From Branchinecta lynchi (taxonomy: Eukaryota > Arthropoda > Branchiopoda > Anostraca > Branchinectidae): 64,000 nt of DNA. Shown piece after piece: positions 30,677-39,896 of the stretch (its first letter is position 1; the number at the start of each line of letters is the position of its first letter). The notes beneath the pieces were generated by a model. It was given only the letters and a program-made list of their open reading frames with translations. It ran no database searches and was not told the origin of the DNA. The translations under genes were made by a program, and so were the position numbers. The DNA is taken from assembly GCA_023053575.1 (NCBI GenBank), contig JAKZAP010000009.1, positions 20,689,869 to 20,753,868 of the forward strand. Direction: 5' to 3'.

Positions 30677-33600
30677 TTTCTTCTACCATTAAATCCGGTT
30701 GATTTCTTCCGCGTTTTGGGCTAGAAATGCGCGAAGGGAAGAATTGCATCTGATTTTGTTGTGGGTGTAAGAAACTTGGGATTTCAATATCTGAATCAAA
30801 CTGCAAGCTAGGGTAACCGTCGGGGTCTGCTGGAGAGCTTGCGCGTGATTGGGAAATCTGTGATTGGTTATTCAGCATTACTGCGACATTGGTCCCAGTT
30901 AAAGGTGCTCCTGAACTGGCATAATCATTGAACTCATCATCGTCAAAAATGGTAGGCAGAAACAGGTGATGCGGTTTCATATTCTTTAATCGGTTTGCCA
31001 ATATTGGACCTTTCTCGAATAGCGATGAGGTTTCTTTTGTTTCCGGTAGGGGTTCGGTTGTCCATGGGCTCTTTTGATACGCTCTTTTTAGACGGTTGTG
31101 GTGAGCGACGTAAGGTTTGCCGGTTTCCGTGTGTCTTAGTTGGTAAGTTAGATCGTTTTTCTCTCTTTTTTCAACACGATAAGGACCCTTGTATCTGTCA
31201 GCCAGTTTTCCATCTTTTTGGATTTCAAGAAATACTAGATCACCAGGTTGGTACGTATGGAAATTACGGGCTTTCCTGTTGTAGTATTCCGTATGATTAT
31301 TTTTGGCCTTTTCGAGATTTTTCTTTACTGTTTCGTAACAGTAGCGCATCCGTGCTATTATTTCAGATTTAAAGTTCGTATCCACATTGTAGAATTTTCG
31401 GCATCCGAGTATTTCATTTATTGCTGTTTTGGGTTCCCGTAGGAAGAAAACGTAATGACTTGAGTCACCTAGCGATTCCCTGTAGCTGGTATTTATAGCA
31501 TAAACTACCATTTGGAGGTATTTATCCCAGCTTGTTGGATCGTCCCGACAAATTATGGCCAAACTGTCTCCGAGTGTTGAATGGAATCTTTCTATCGGAT
31601 TTGCTTTCGGGTTTGCCGCGCTTGTCAGTAAACGGGTGACACCGAGGATCTTAAATAGCTCCGCGTTCAGTGAATGTAGGAAGCTGGTTCCTCTGTCTGA
31701 TAGGATTGCCGAAGGGAAACCGTATTTACAGAATAACTGTTCCACTAGAGCCTCCGCAATATCTGATGCTTTTTCTCCGTAAAGTGGTAATGCGAACAAG
31801 AATTTCGAAAACATATCAGTTATAGTGAGCACCGCCTTACACCCACGTTCGGAGGGGGTTCCTGTTTTCCATATATCCATGCTTAATACCTCGTAAGGTC
31901 GAGTTGGAAGCGGGGCACTACCGAGAATTTGGATTGGTCTGGTGGGAGTCAACTTTCTTAGGTTACAGCCTGTGCAGCTTAGAATGTATTCTTTTACCTT
32001 GCTATAAGCACCGGGGCGATAAAATTCTTCTTTGAATTTATGATATGTTTTTGCCAGTCCCAAGCGAGCTAAATCTTTGTCATGGATTTGTTTGATAGCT
32101 TCAGCGAGTAGAATCAGTGGTAAGACCGGTATCATTTTGATTTCTGCCGATTTGTAGGGCTGTGGTGCCGTATAATATTTGCAAAGTACACCACTTTCGT
32201 CAACGATAAATTGGGCTACGTCCTTTTCGAAAGATTTTAAGTCGAGAGGTAAGGTAATTGAGGACTCAACACGATCTATTAGGTTTCTGCAGAAGTAATC
32301 GGTATGCTGGAATTTTCGCAGGTTTTCCACACGCAGAGGTGATCTTTTTTCTAGCACGGAAACGTCATGTGAATCATCTGTGTTTAAACCGGTAGGCAAG
32401 CTTTCGTATTGATCGATTGGATCTGGAAAAGGGTTTCTGGAAGAAGAAGTTTTCTCTTTTGCTGGTTTTTGGTTTTTAGCCGTTTTTTCACCTTTCTTCG
32501 CCGACATTTTTGGTCCAGCCGCATTAATGGCTAGTACTGCTTCAGTTCTTTCTTCGGAGTCCAAGATATCAAGCATATTTTGCAATTCCGTTAGGGAAAA
32601 AGTCTGAAGTTTCTCTTTTGGTGGTTTCGGATTACTAGATAGTCGCGAAAGGAAGTCTGGAACTCGATTGAACTTTCCTGGTAAATAAATGATTTCGTAA
32701 TCGTATTGGCTGAGCGTTAAGACCCATCGCGTTATTCTTGAGTTCTTTGGTTCGCGCAGACATTGGAGATATTGCAGTGGTTTGTGATCCGAGTAGATTT
32801 TTATCTTTTTCCCCAGAATGTAGTGCTTCCAGGTTTCGATGAATGTAATGATCGATAAAAACTCTTTTTCCAGAACTGAATAATTGGTTTGAGCCGTATT
32901 CAATGTTCGGGATCCGTACTCAATGATTCGCTGACCTTTCCCATCAGGATGATAAAGTATCGCTCCTATACAATCTTTAGATGCGTCCGTCGCCATTTCG
33001 ATTTCCAGTTCCGGTTGATAGAGGGTTAGAACTGGTTCCGAGGTTATAGCAATTTTCAAAGCTTCGATAGCCTGTATTTGGTCCGGTCCCATGTGGATTT
33101 CTGCTCCCTTTTTTAGCATATTGGTAAGAGGTAAGGCAAGTTTAGAATAGTTTCGGATGAATTTCCGCAGGTATGACGTCATTCCTAGAAAGGCTCGCAG
33201 TTTGGTTATGTCCGTGATGGATTTTGGGTCAAAATTTGTTATCGCGCTGATTTTTGCGGGATCTGGCGAGATTTGGCCCTCGCTAATTAAATGTCCTAGG
33301 TAGGATATTTTCCTTTTCAAAAAGAAGCATTTTGAAGCTTTCAGTTTCAGTCCAGCATCATGAATTTTGGTCAAGGTTTGCCTGATAACTTCTTTATGGG
33401 TCTCGAAGTCCTTGGAGAAAGCACAAATATCGTCCATGAATAAGCAGATGTTTTTATTCAGTAATCCGCGGAAGATTTTTAGCATAAGCTGAACAAAAAT
33501 TCCAGGCGAAGTTTTCAATCCGAATGGTAATCTTTTGTACTGAAAAAGTCCCATGAATGGTACGGCAAATGCTAATTTTGGTCTGTCTTTCTTTCTCACT

Positions 33601-35435
33601 TTTATTTGGCAAAAGGCTTGAAAAAGATCTAAAGTGCTGAAAATGCATGCACCTCCCATTGCCTGAAGATTATCTACTGTCAGTGGGTTTGGGTTGCTGT
33701 TGCCCTTTAAAACAGTATTTAGGCGTCGGAAATCTGTACACATGCGTAATGAACCGTCTTTCTTTGATACGAGTACCACCGGAATAGACCAAGGTGAGGC
33801 TGATTCCTCAATCAAATCAAGATCCATCATTTCATTTATTTTGCTTTCGACCCAAAATTTGTGTTGGTGTGGTAGCTTATATGGTCTTATGGATATGGGT
33901 TCAGCATTGCCAGTATCGATCGTGGCTTCTAGCAAATTTGTGCAACCTATATCTTTTTCATCCCTGGCGAAGCTCCATCTGTGATCCCAAAGCAAAGATC
34001 CAAATTCTTCTTTTTCTTTTTTACTTTTTGCTTCGTTAAGGTCAAATTGTGACAAAAATGCTTCTTTCGACACTCCGTAGTCTCCGTCTGAATTTTCAAT
34101 TTCGGTTTGTTCATTATTCTGGATAGATGCTATCACGTCCGGAATTAAAATTTCGTCTTGTCCGTCGGTAAAAATCGTCGCTGTGCCAATAGGTCCTGCC
34201 GGCAGTTTCATTGGATGGTTTTGGCCGTTTAGGATTTGTATTTTTCCTCGTCCATTTACTGTCGAAATCAGTTGGTCGTCAATGACAATTTTAGTGTACC
34301 CCTCAAGTGGGTAACCTTCGATTATAAAGTCACCGGAAATACAACTGTCGGTACCTGAATCTTCGTGAACTAATTTTATGCTTGCGGTTGAATTTGCACC
34401 CGCAGAGATTGTGGTTCGCTTTTCGAGTATAACAAGCAATCTGTTTAGGGATTTGTCACTGTCTTTTTCTATTTCTTTTGGAGCTTCTGCGACGTTCGGT
34501 ATGAAGCTCGGTTCCGGACTGGTACTTTTATCGGAAGGGGCGGACTTTGGTCCTAGGCTTATTATTTCAGTTTCCGATTCGCGGTTAGATTTGGGGTTTG
34601 GCCGGTTAATACTATTCAGTGCTTCAATTACGGATTGTATCTGCGTGTCTCTATCTGGAATTTTGGAACGCGTGGTTGTCGAAAAGGGGGTTAGAGCTAT
34701 ATGGCCGTCCACTAGCGCTCGCCTTGTGATTGCATTTGCCGTCTGGCGAGTATTGATCCCTGTTCGCCAATTCCTTCGCTGGCTGTTTCGGTAACGACCG
34801 TAGTCTGTTCGCGGAAAAACTTTCTGCAGACCGATGCAAGCCTGATAATTTGTCCGCTGGAAGTTTTGGTTATTTGGCCGGTCGTGGTTTGCTTGTTCGA
34901 AGTTTCGTCGGTTTTGCTGATTTTCCCGGTAAACATTATTCACGAAGACTAAGGTTTTTTGGTAGTCTTTCGGTCTGTTTAGGGTCTTTGGTCTGTCTCG
35001 TCTCGTATACACGCTGCTGATTCTGTCAGTCTGCGCGTGATCTCGAAATTCCTTTGAAAAGTCTGATTTGAAGTGCACGGTTTTATTCTCCGCATCTAGA
35101 AAAATACTGTTTTCTCTCAGAAACGGGAATCCTAGGACAACTTCGTAGGGTATATCAGAACATATCAAAAACTCAGTAGGCATAGTTCTCCCTCGAAATT
35201 TAACGTTCACATACGCTAATTCTCGAGCTTTGAGAGAATGGCCTGTAATTGAGCTAAGTTGCCGAGTTACTGGTCGGACGTTTCGTCTTTCGTCAGGTTT
35301 GAATTTTTCAAAAACATCTGATCTAATTAAACAACATGATGCACCGGAATCTACTAATGTTTTGGCTCTTATATCGTTAAACGTGAAGCTATTTACAATT
35401 GGCAAGTCACAATATTCATCAAATACTTCATTCAA
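30609..35435 (-). CDS. pol: Gypsy-2 pol polyprotein
   Basis: About 1608 codons. The frame is open further upstream into gag, so the first codon shown (TTG) is nominal and expression is probably by -1 frameshift. Order: protease TLVDSGASCCLI near residue 30; RT with FRRLNTVLKG, STLDLFQAFCQIK, LPFGLKTSPGIF and FMDDICAFS (Phe instead of the usual Tyr); RNase H with ATDASKDCIGAIL, YSVLEKEFLSI, YSDHKPLQYL. Integrase has the zinc-binding His pair in QIHDKDLARLGL-KTYHK and Cys pair SCTGC. Its core has MDIWKTG (Asp), LSDRGTSF (Asp) and NPIERFHSTL (Glu), and a GPY-type module DRYKGPYRVEK. All catalytic residues are present. Confidence 0.92.
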   Translation of the reverse strand: MNEVFDEYCDLPIVNSFTFNDIRAKTLVDSGASCCLIRSDVFEKFKPDERRNVRPVTRQLSSITGHSLKARELAYVNVKFRGRTMPTEFLICSDIPYEVVLGFPFLRENSIFLDAENKTVHFKSDFSKEFRDHAQTDRISSVYTRRDRPKTLNRPKDYQKTLVFVNNVYRENQQNRRNFEQANHDRPNNQNFQRTNYQACIGLQKVFPRTDYGRYRNSQRRNWRTGINTRQTANAITRRALVDGHIALTPFSTTTRSKIPDRDTQIQSVIEALNSINRPNPKSNRESETEIISLGPKSAPSDKSTSPEPSFIPNVAEAPKEIEKDSDKSLNRLLVILEKRTTISAGANSTASIKLVHEDSGTDSCISGDFIIEGYPLEGYTKIVIDDQLISTVNGRGKIQILNGQNHPMKLPAGPIGTATIFTDGQDEILIPDVIASIQNNEQTEIENSDGDYGVSKEAFLSQFDLNEAKSKKEKEEFGSLLWDHRWSFARDEKDIGCTNLLEATIDTGNAEPISIRPYKLPHQHKFWVESKINEMMDLDLIEESASPWSIPVVLVSKKDGSLRMCTDFRRLNTVLKGNSNPNPLTVDNLQAMGGACIFSTLDLFQAFCQIKVRKKDRPKLAFAVPFMGLFQYKRLPFGLKTSPGIFVQLMLKIFRGLLNKNICLFMDDICAFSKDFETHKEVIRQTLTKIHDAGLKLKASKCFFLKRKISYLGHLISEGQISPDPAKISAITNFDPKSITDITKLRAFLGMTSYLRKFIRNYSKLALPLTNMLKKGAEIHMGPDQIQAIEALKIAITSEPVLTLYQPELEIEMATDASKDCIGAILYHPDGKGQRIIEYGSRTLNTAQTNYSVLEKEFLSIITFIETWKHYILGKKIKIYSDHKPLQYLQCLREPKNSRITRWVLTLSQYDYEIIYLPGKFNRVPDFLSRLSSNPKPPKEKLQTFSLTELQNMLDILDSEERTEAVLAINAAGPKMSAKKGEKTAKNQKPAKEKTSSSRNPFPDPIDQYESLPTGLNTDDSHDVSVLEKRSPLRVENLRKFQHTDYFCRNLIDRVESSITLPLDLKSFEKDVAQFIVDESGVLCKYYTAPQPYKSAEIKMIPVLPLILLAEAIKQIHDKDLARLGLAKTYHKFKEEFYRPGAYSKVKEYILSCTGCNLRKLTPTRPIQILGSAPLPTRPYEVLSMDIWKTGTPSERGCKAVLTITDMFSKFLFALPLYGEKASDIAEALVEQLFCKYGFPSAILSDRGTSFLHSLNAELFKILGVTRLLTSAANPKANPIERFHSTLGDSLAIICRDDPTSWDKYLQMVVYAINTSYRESLGDSSHYVFFLREPKTAINEILGCRKFYNVDTNFKSEIIARMRYCYETVKKNLEKAKNNHTEYYNRKARNFHTYQPGDLVFLEIQKDGKLADRYKGPYRVEKREKNDLTYQLRHTETGKPYVAHHNRLKRAYQKSPWTTEPLPETKETSSLFEKGPILANRLKNMKPHHLFLPTIFDDDEFNDYASSGAPLTGTNVAVMLNNQSQISQSRASSPADPDGYPSLQFDSDIEIPSFLHPQQNQMQFFPSRISSPKRGRNQPDLMVEENVSPIHLNHPRNSLLSNPFSGN

Positions 35436-35485
35436 ATAATACGCTCTATGATTATTGGCGTTAATCTGTCGAACTCGCTGCTGAC

Positions 35486-36712
35486 CTAAATTCTTGGTGC
35501 AGCAGCGAAATACTCGTTTTTTGGATCGCGGCTGTACTTGTTTTGGGATCCGGGTGTGGCATTTCCCGAAAAGTGGCTCCCTCTGTTGCTCGGATGATTC
35601 CGTCTGGTCTCCGGGAAGTATTGATCGCGGTCATAACTGTTTTGGAATCCAGTATTACTATTTTCCGCAAAGTAGCTGCGTCTTGGTTCCTGTTCGGAGA
35701 AAGCTCTTCTGGCTCCCCGGAAGTATTGATCGCGGTCTGTCCTCGGGAAAACCTGAGATTTCTGCTGGGAACGGATAATCGAAGGGAAGAATTCGTTTGG
35801 TCGGGAGCGGTTCAGGGAATGAGGGTTTTTAGTTGCCGGTGCTGGGTAAGCGACGTCCCGCTCGCGTTTGAAACAATTCCGCTGGATATGTCCCTCCTTA
35901 TTGCAGTAATAGCAGATTATTGCCCTTCTGTTTGAAAAATTGGGTTCGTTTTGGGGGTTCTGTTTCGTTGTCGACTGGTTATTTTCGTAGTTTACCGCGA
36001 AAGATACTCTACGAGGCCGGGTATTGGTTGGTCTTTTGGGGGTTTCAGGTGACCGATCTCTGGTTGGGGTTTCGTAGACTGACGGTGATGACGATCTGGA
36101 TCTAACATTATCTGGAGCCAATATCGATCCCGCTGCGTTGATTGATAATTTTCGGTGGGCTCTTACCAGATTTTCAATAGAGATCTCATTTTCAACCGTT
36201 TCAATTGCTGTTTCGAGGTTCTGTATTTGTCTGCTCACACAGATTTTAAACAGTCGTTCTGGTAAGCCGATCTTGAAATTCTCGAAGACTGCCCTTGTGA
36301 AAGTTTCGTTAACCGTATCACCCAGGGTTATTGCTGTTTTGCGTCGGACCAAGTCTGCGTAGTCTCTGACTGACATGTGGGGAAGCAAAGTTGGGATATC
36401 ATATTTCAGTTTCTCGGAATCGGTTGTTTCTTTAAACCTCTTCCTGAACAGGTCAACGAACTGTCTGTAGGTCAGGGTATCTGTCATTATCGTGGCTACA
36501 TATTTTAGTGCATTGCCTTTTAGTCTCAGTGGTAATATGTTTTTGAGGTTTTCCCATTCTGCGTCTCCACCCGTGTAGTTTATAATGTAGTCAAGAATTT
36601 GTAGAAATTCGGATACGTCTGTCGCGCCATCAAATTCCGGGATGTTTTTAAATAGGTTTGTTTTTTGAGCTTTTTCGGATGCTCCGTAAAAACATTCTTC
36701 GGCTGTTGCCAT
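35486..36712 (-). CDS. gag: Gypsy-2 gag
   Basis: 408 codons from ATG 36,712. Residues 1-200 are a capsid-like helical region (NIPEFDGATDVSEFLQILDY, LRLKGNALKYV, FVDLFRKRFKE), typical of retrotransposon gag. A Ser/Pro/Arg-rich linker leads to the CCHC knuckle CYYCNKEGHIQRNC near residue 277. An Arg/Tyr/Asn-rich nucleic-acid-binding tail with repeated RDQYF phrases follows. The stop at 35,486-35,488 lies inside the region where the pol frame is already open. Confidence 0.9.
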   Translation of the reverse strand: MATAEECFYGASEKAQKTNLFKNIPEFDGATDVSEFLQILDYIINYTGGDAEWENLKNILPLRLKGNALKYVATIMTDTLTYRQFVDLFRKRFKETTDSEKLKYDIPTLLPHMSVRDYADLVRRKTAITLGDTVNETFTRAVFENFKIGLPERLFKICVSRQIQNLETAIETVENEISIENLVRAHRKLSINAAGSILAPDNVRSRSSSPSVYETPTRDRSPETPKRPTNTRPRRVSFAVNYENNQSTTKQNPQNEPNFSNRRAIICYYCNKEGHIQRNCFKRERDVAYPAPATKNPHSLNRSRPNEFFPSIIRSQQKSQVFPRTDRDQYFRGARRAFSEQEPRRSYFAENSNTGFQNSYDRDQYFPETRRNHPSNRGSHFSGNATPGSQNKYSRDPKNEYFAAAPRI

Positions 36713-36996
36713 TTTTCAGATTTTATGTCATGGAAAAAAGGAATTAGAGTATTAAATATGTTCAAACTTCATGAGGAATGCCTATCTGTTACGAGTTTTA
36801 TGCCTAAAACTTGTGATGGGTTGATTTATGGGTTTAGTTGTAATCGATGAAAAAATGGGTTTGTTTTGGGGTTTGCATCATGTCTTTAAACATCGTCGTT
36901 AAACATGGGTGATTGATTGATGGTTAAAAATCAAATGGGCATTAAATATCATCGTACCAATATTTCGGATGTCCGTTTTTTTTTGTTTTTAGTTAT

Positions 36997-37014
36997 TGAC
37001 CGCGCATGTCACCA
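36997..37014 (-). promoter_or_regulatory. Gypsy-2 primer-binding site
   Basis: On minus, TGGTGACATGCGCGGTC begins two bases after the 5' LTR. The TGG start and position fit a primer-binding site; I cannot assign the tRNA. Confidence 0.55.
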
Positions 37015-37016
37015 AA

Positions 37017-37591
37017 TATGATAAAGAGAAAAAGTGTGTAGGAGGTTTTGTTATAGTAGTAGTGTGTGGCGTGCGAGCATAGTAATATTGGCGACTGGTT
37101 TGTGGTGCGAATACACCGTTATACACCGAGTCTTTTCGAAGACGATACTCAGTTCGTACGTCAATAACTAAAGCACATATATTTCGTATTTACTTACATT
37201 GGAGTTAGGTCAATAGCACTTGTCACTAGGTCAACTGTGTCGGGACTGTGCCCAGCTCGAACTGAGCTCTGAATTGAACTGGACTCCGAACTGCGAAATC
37301 GGTCCTTTTAAACCCTTGGAAATGTCAACTGAGTGCCTTAACGAATAGGGTTACTGTTCATACGTCCTAGCAAATCTCTATCCAGTATGAAAGGGTTGGT
37401 GACCAACGGAGTGAGTTTGTCTAGGTTCTTGATGGGGAAAAGAGTTCTTTGATTGGAGAAAAGGAAGTAAACTCTCTCCGTCGGAGAAAAGCGTGGGCGT
37501 TAGAGCTAGTCGGAAATAGAGAGAGTTGAGGATAGAGCTTGTTGAATAAGCTTAGATCAAGATATATTTGTATACTAGATGTATCCTCACA
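37017..37591 (-). repeat. Gypsy-2 5' LTR
   Basis: Upstream LTR in element orientation, about 575 bp, which should contain the promoter for the minus-strand transcript. Confidence 0.93.
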
Positions 37592-37923
37592 TCAGGCTAA
37601 CCCACAGCCAGCCCACACCTTACCTGCTCATCTGTAAGTTGCTAGGCTAGCATAAACTGTAGACAGCTGGATAGGCTAGTACAGGATACCTAAGCAACCT
37701 CCACCTGGTAACCTAAGCCTATCCCTAATAGAACTACTAGTCCATGTTTTAAGCTTCTTGACCAGGGACTAAATCAGTGAACAGTTGAATGGTGTCCTCG
37801 TTACTCAGAATTGGCTCTTTCAGTGGTCCTTGTAGGTCAAAATCTTCCTTGATCAAAGAAAGTTAGGCTAGAGAGATTGATTAAATTATTCTATCATATT
37901 TAATTTTACATGTTTTACCTTAG

Positions 37924-38119
37924 TTGGGACTGTTCTTGCAGTGTGATAGTGATTGCTGTACATGTGTTCCATAAGTGGACGCTGTGAATTATGCTTAGAG
38001 GTGCACCCACTGGCACCACATCTCCATGTCCACCCTGGTTCATTTCGGTGGCGTATACTGTGAATCACATATGCCCGTATCGTTTGAAACTTTCTGCTGC
38101 ATTTGCAGCAGATGTACAT
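37924..38119 (-). CDS. C2H2 zinc-finger exon
   Basis: Minus-strand ATG at 38,117-38,119, open 65 codons to an AAG|GTAAAA donor at about 37,923. It encodes YICCKCSRKFQTIRAYVIHS, IRH and then WRCGASGCTSKHNS, LMEHMYSNH: two C2H2-like fingers. The pattern is like the N-terminal fingers of the transposase-like family at 22.6-26.2 kb, but no matching downstream exon is seen on minus before the Gypsy-2 insertion. The partner exons may lie beyond that element or be lost. Confidence 0.5.
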
Positions 38120-38699
38120 GACAGCTTATGTATATTCCTGTTTATTTTTAGCAGTGACAATTTCTTACAAGAACCTTTGAAGCTTTTCTTCAGCAAGTTT
38201 TTGGAACAACACAGTGTTGCCAGTCCAACAATTCAAAAATCTGTATGGATCTCTCGATAGGCCTAAAGTAATAACTAACATGCTTAAAGTACAGCTGACA
38301 TCACAAAATAGAATCACCTGAACTGCAGAACCCAATTTGCTTACTAAATTCCAAAACACAGCGTTTTCCCATTAAATCTGGCTTGCATTTTTTAGCGTGT
38401 TTTTGCTTTTCATCTTGTTTAACAGGAGCATGGCATGCCAGCATCTCTCCCATGTTAATATTAGGCTCCGCGCAGAGGGAAGAGCCAAAATAGCATTGGA
38501 ATTCCCTCGGTCTGGTACAACAGTATAAACAAGCAACATTTTACAACAAATGTGACCATTGTTTTTTTTGTGTTTTTTCAACAGCTTTGGCCTTAGGGAG
38601 GGGCAACAGGGGTGATCCTCCCCCCCCCCCCCAAAATTCTCAAAAAAGGGTTTTTTTTTTATTAGGGAATGGGGTGCAATGCCCCAAAATAGTCGAAAA
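38120..38699. other. No gene; C14 tract
   Basis: Contains a C-homopolymer near 38,619-38,632 followed by CTCAAAAAAGGG, a motif shared with the repeat at 43.8 kb. Nothing coding is supportable. Confidence 0.45.
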
Positions 38700-38791
38700 A
38701 GATTTTCGTTTGCAGCAAACACTTACATTCATTCAGCAGCCGGCTAGTGAACACCGTGTAATACAAGCGCTGTGCAAAACAGGTTTTCCCG

Positions 38792-39896
38792 ATGACTGAC
38801 GAATTTTCTCCGGGCGAAGGCCCGCTCGTTTACTCACCTGTTCTGAACTTCTTGCAAGCAAATTTTCGTGCGGGAATCGAAGACGAAATAATAATAAAGC
38901 ACGCTTCGGATTTTTTTTGAAGGGCCTGTAATCTCACAGGCCAAGACCAAGCTGTGGAGCAGTGTGGCTCCAACTGAAAGTTGCCCTAAGAGGACCGGTC
39001 AAAAAGCTCTCATCAATCACTGCAAGGATATGCTTGATTTATTTCGGAACTGTGATAACGATGATATAACTGTGCCATTCTATGTGATTCGCTCACCAAC
39101 TGATGTCCCGTGTATTCCTGCAGTTGCTTACTCACGACTAGCCACAAAAGTAAATCGTATTGAGCAAGTGCTCAATGTCGTAAACTCGAAGCTAACGATT
39201 TTTGATACGAACTTTCCGGCCCTGCAGTCTACTCCTTCCGACGCTGAATCAGGTCAGGCTACTATTGTTATCTCTAACATACCAAGCGGTTATGACAATC
39301 CTACGAAACGGAGGGAACTGATCGACAAAATACATGGTCATGAATCTGTGGTTCACATTCGACCCTCTGGTGACAAGTTATTTGTCAAAATTGATGAACT
39401 AGCAGCCAAAGATTTCTGTAAATCTGTTCCAACCGTATTAAGGAATGCTGAAGTGAAGCTAGTGGAGACCAATTTTGTTGGACTTGTCAAAGGAATAGAT
39501 TCCGATTTTGAACTTTCGACCTTTAAGACTTGTTCGGGTGTTGTTGATGCCTCTCGTCTCGGAACTTCTCAAACAGTCAAGTTGACTTTTTTCAATAATA
39601 CTGCGTTACGCTCCGCTCTCAAAGATGGCATGAAAATCGGTTACGAGCTGTTTCGTGTGTCCGAGTTCTTCAAAGTCCCTCGTTGCTGTCACAAGTGTCG
39701 CTCGCCAGATCACTTGAAATCCCAGTGCAAAAGTCCTGTCGATAAGTGCGCAAGATGTTCTGGGCCTCATGAGTCCACCAAGGACTCGCCGTGCCAGCTA
39801 CCACCAAAATGTGCAAACTGTGACGGGGAACATGTCTCGTATAGTCTACGGTGTCCGAAGCTTCGTGCAATAGTTACAAAGAAAGCCAGAAAATGA
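38792..39896 (+). pseudogene. LINE B ORF1 (zinc-knuckle RNA-binding protein), one frameshift
   Basis: The natural start is probably ATG 38,792 (MTDEFSPGEGPLVYSPVLNF). That frame runs about 42 codons and hits TGA right after a T8 run (38,911-38,918). The body continues in the next frame (EGPVISQAKTKLWSSVAP) to 39,896. A one-base change in the T run would join them. The C-terminus has consecutive CCHC-type knuckles (CCHKCRSPDHLKSQC, CARCSGPHESTKDSPC, CANCDGEHVSYSLRC), as in non-LTR gag-like ORF1 proteins that coat element RNA. The stop overlaps the ORF2 start as ATGA. Confidence 0.8.

Larger units (their letters stand above)
26724..37591 (-). mobile_element. Near-intact Ty3/gypsy LTR retrotransposon (Gypsy-2)
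   Basis: A 10.9-kb element read on minus. LTRs of about 575 bp lie at 26,724-27,298 and 37,017-37,591. They differ at five positions I could count (under 1 percent). Flanking ATCAG (plus orientation) duplications lie at 26,719-26,723 and about 37,591-37,595; the exact LTR edge is ambiguous by one or two bases. Gag, pol and a third ORF are all open. Domain order protease, RT, RNase H, integrase is canonical gypsy. A 2.4-kb untranslated stretch precedes the 3' LTR. Low LTR divergence and intact catalytic residues suggest recent activity. Confidence 0.93.

Noticed and set aside
31000..36700. Plus-strand ORFs over Gypsy-2 gag and pol
   Set aside because: They are shadows of the conserved minus-strand frames.
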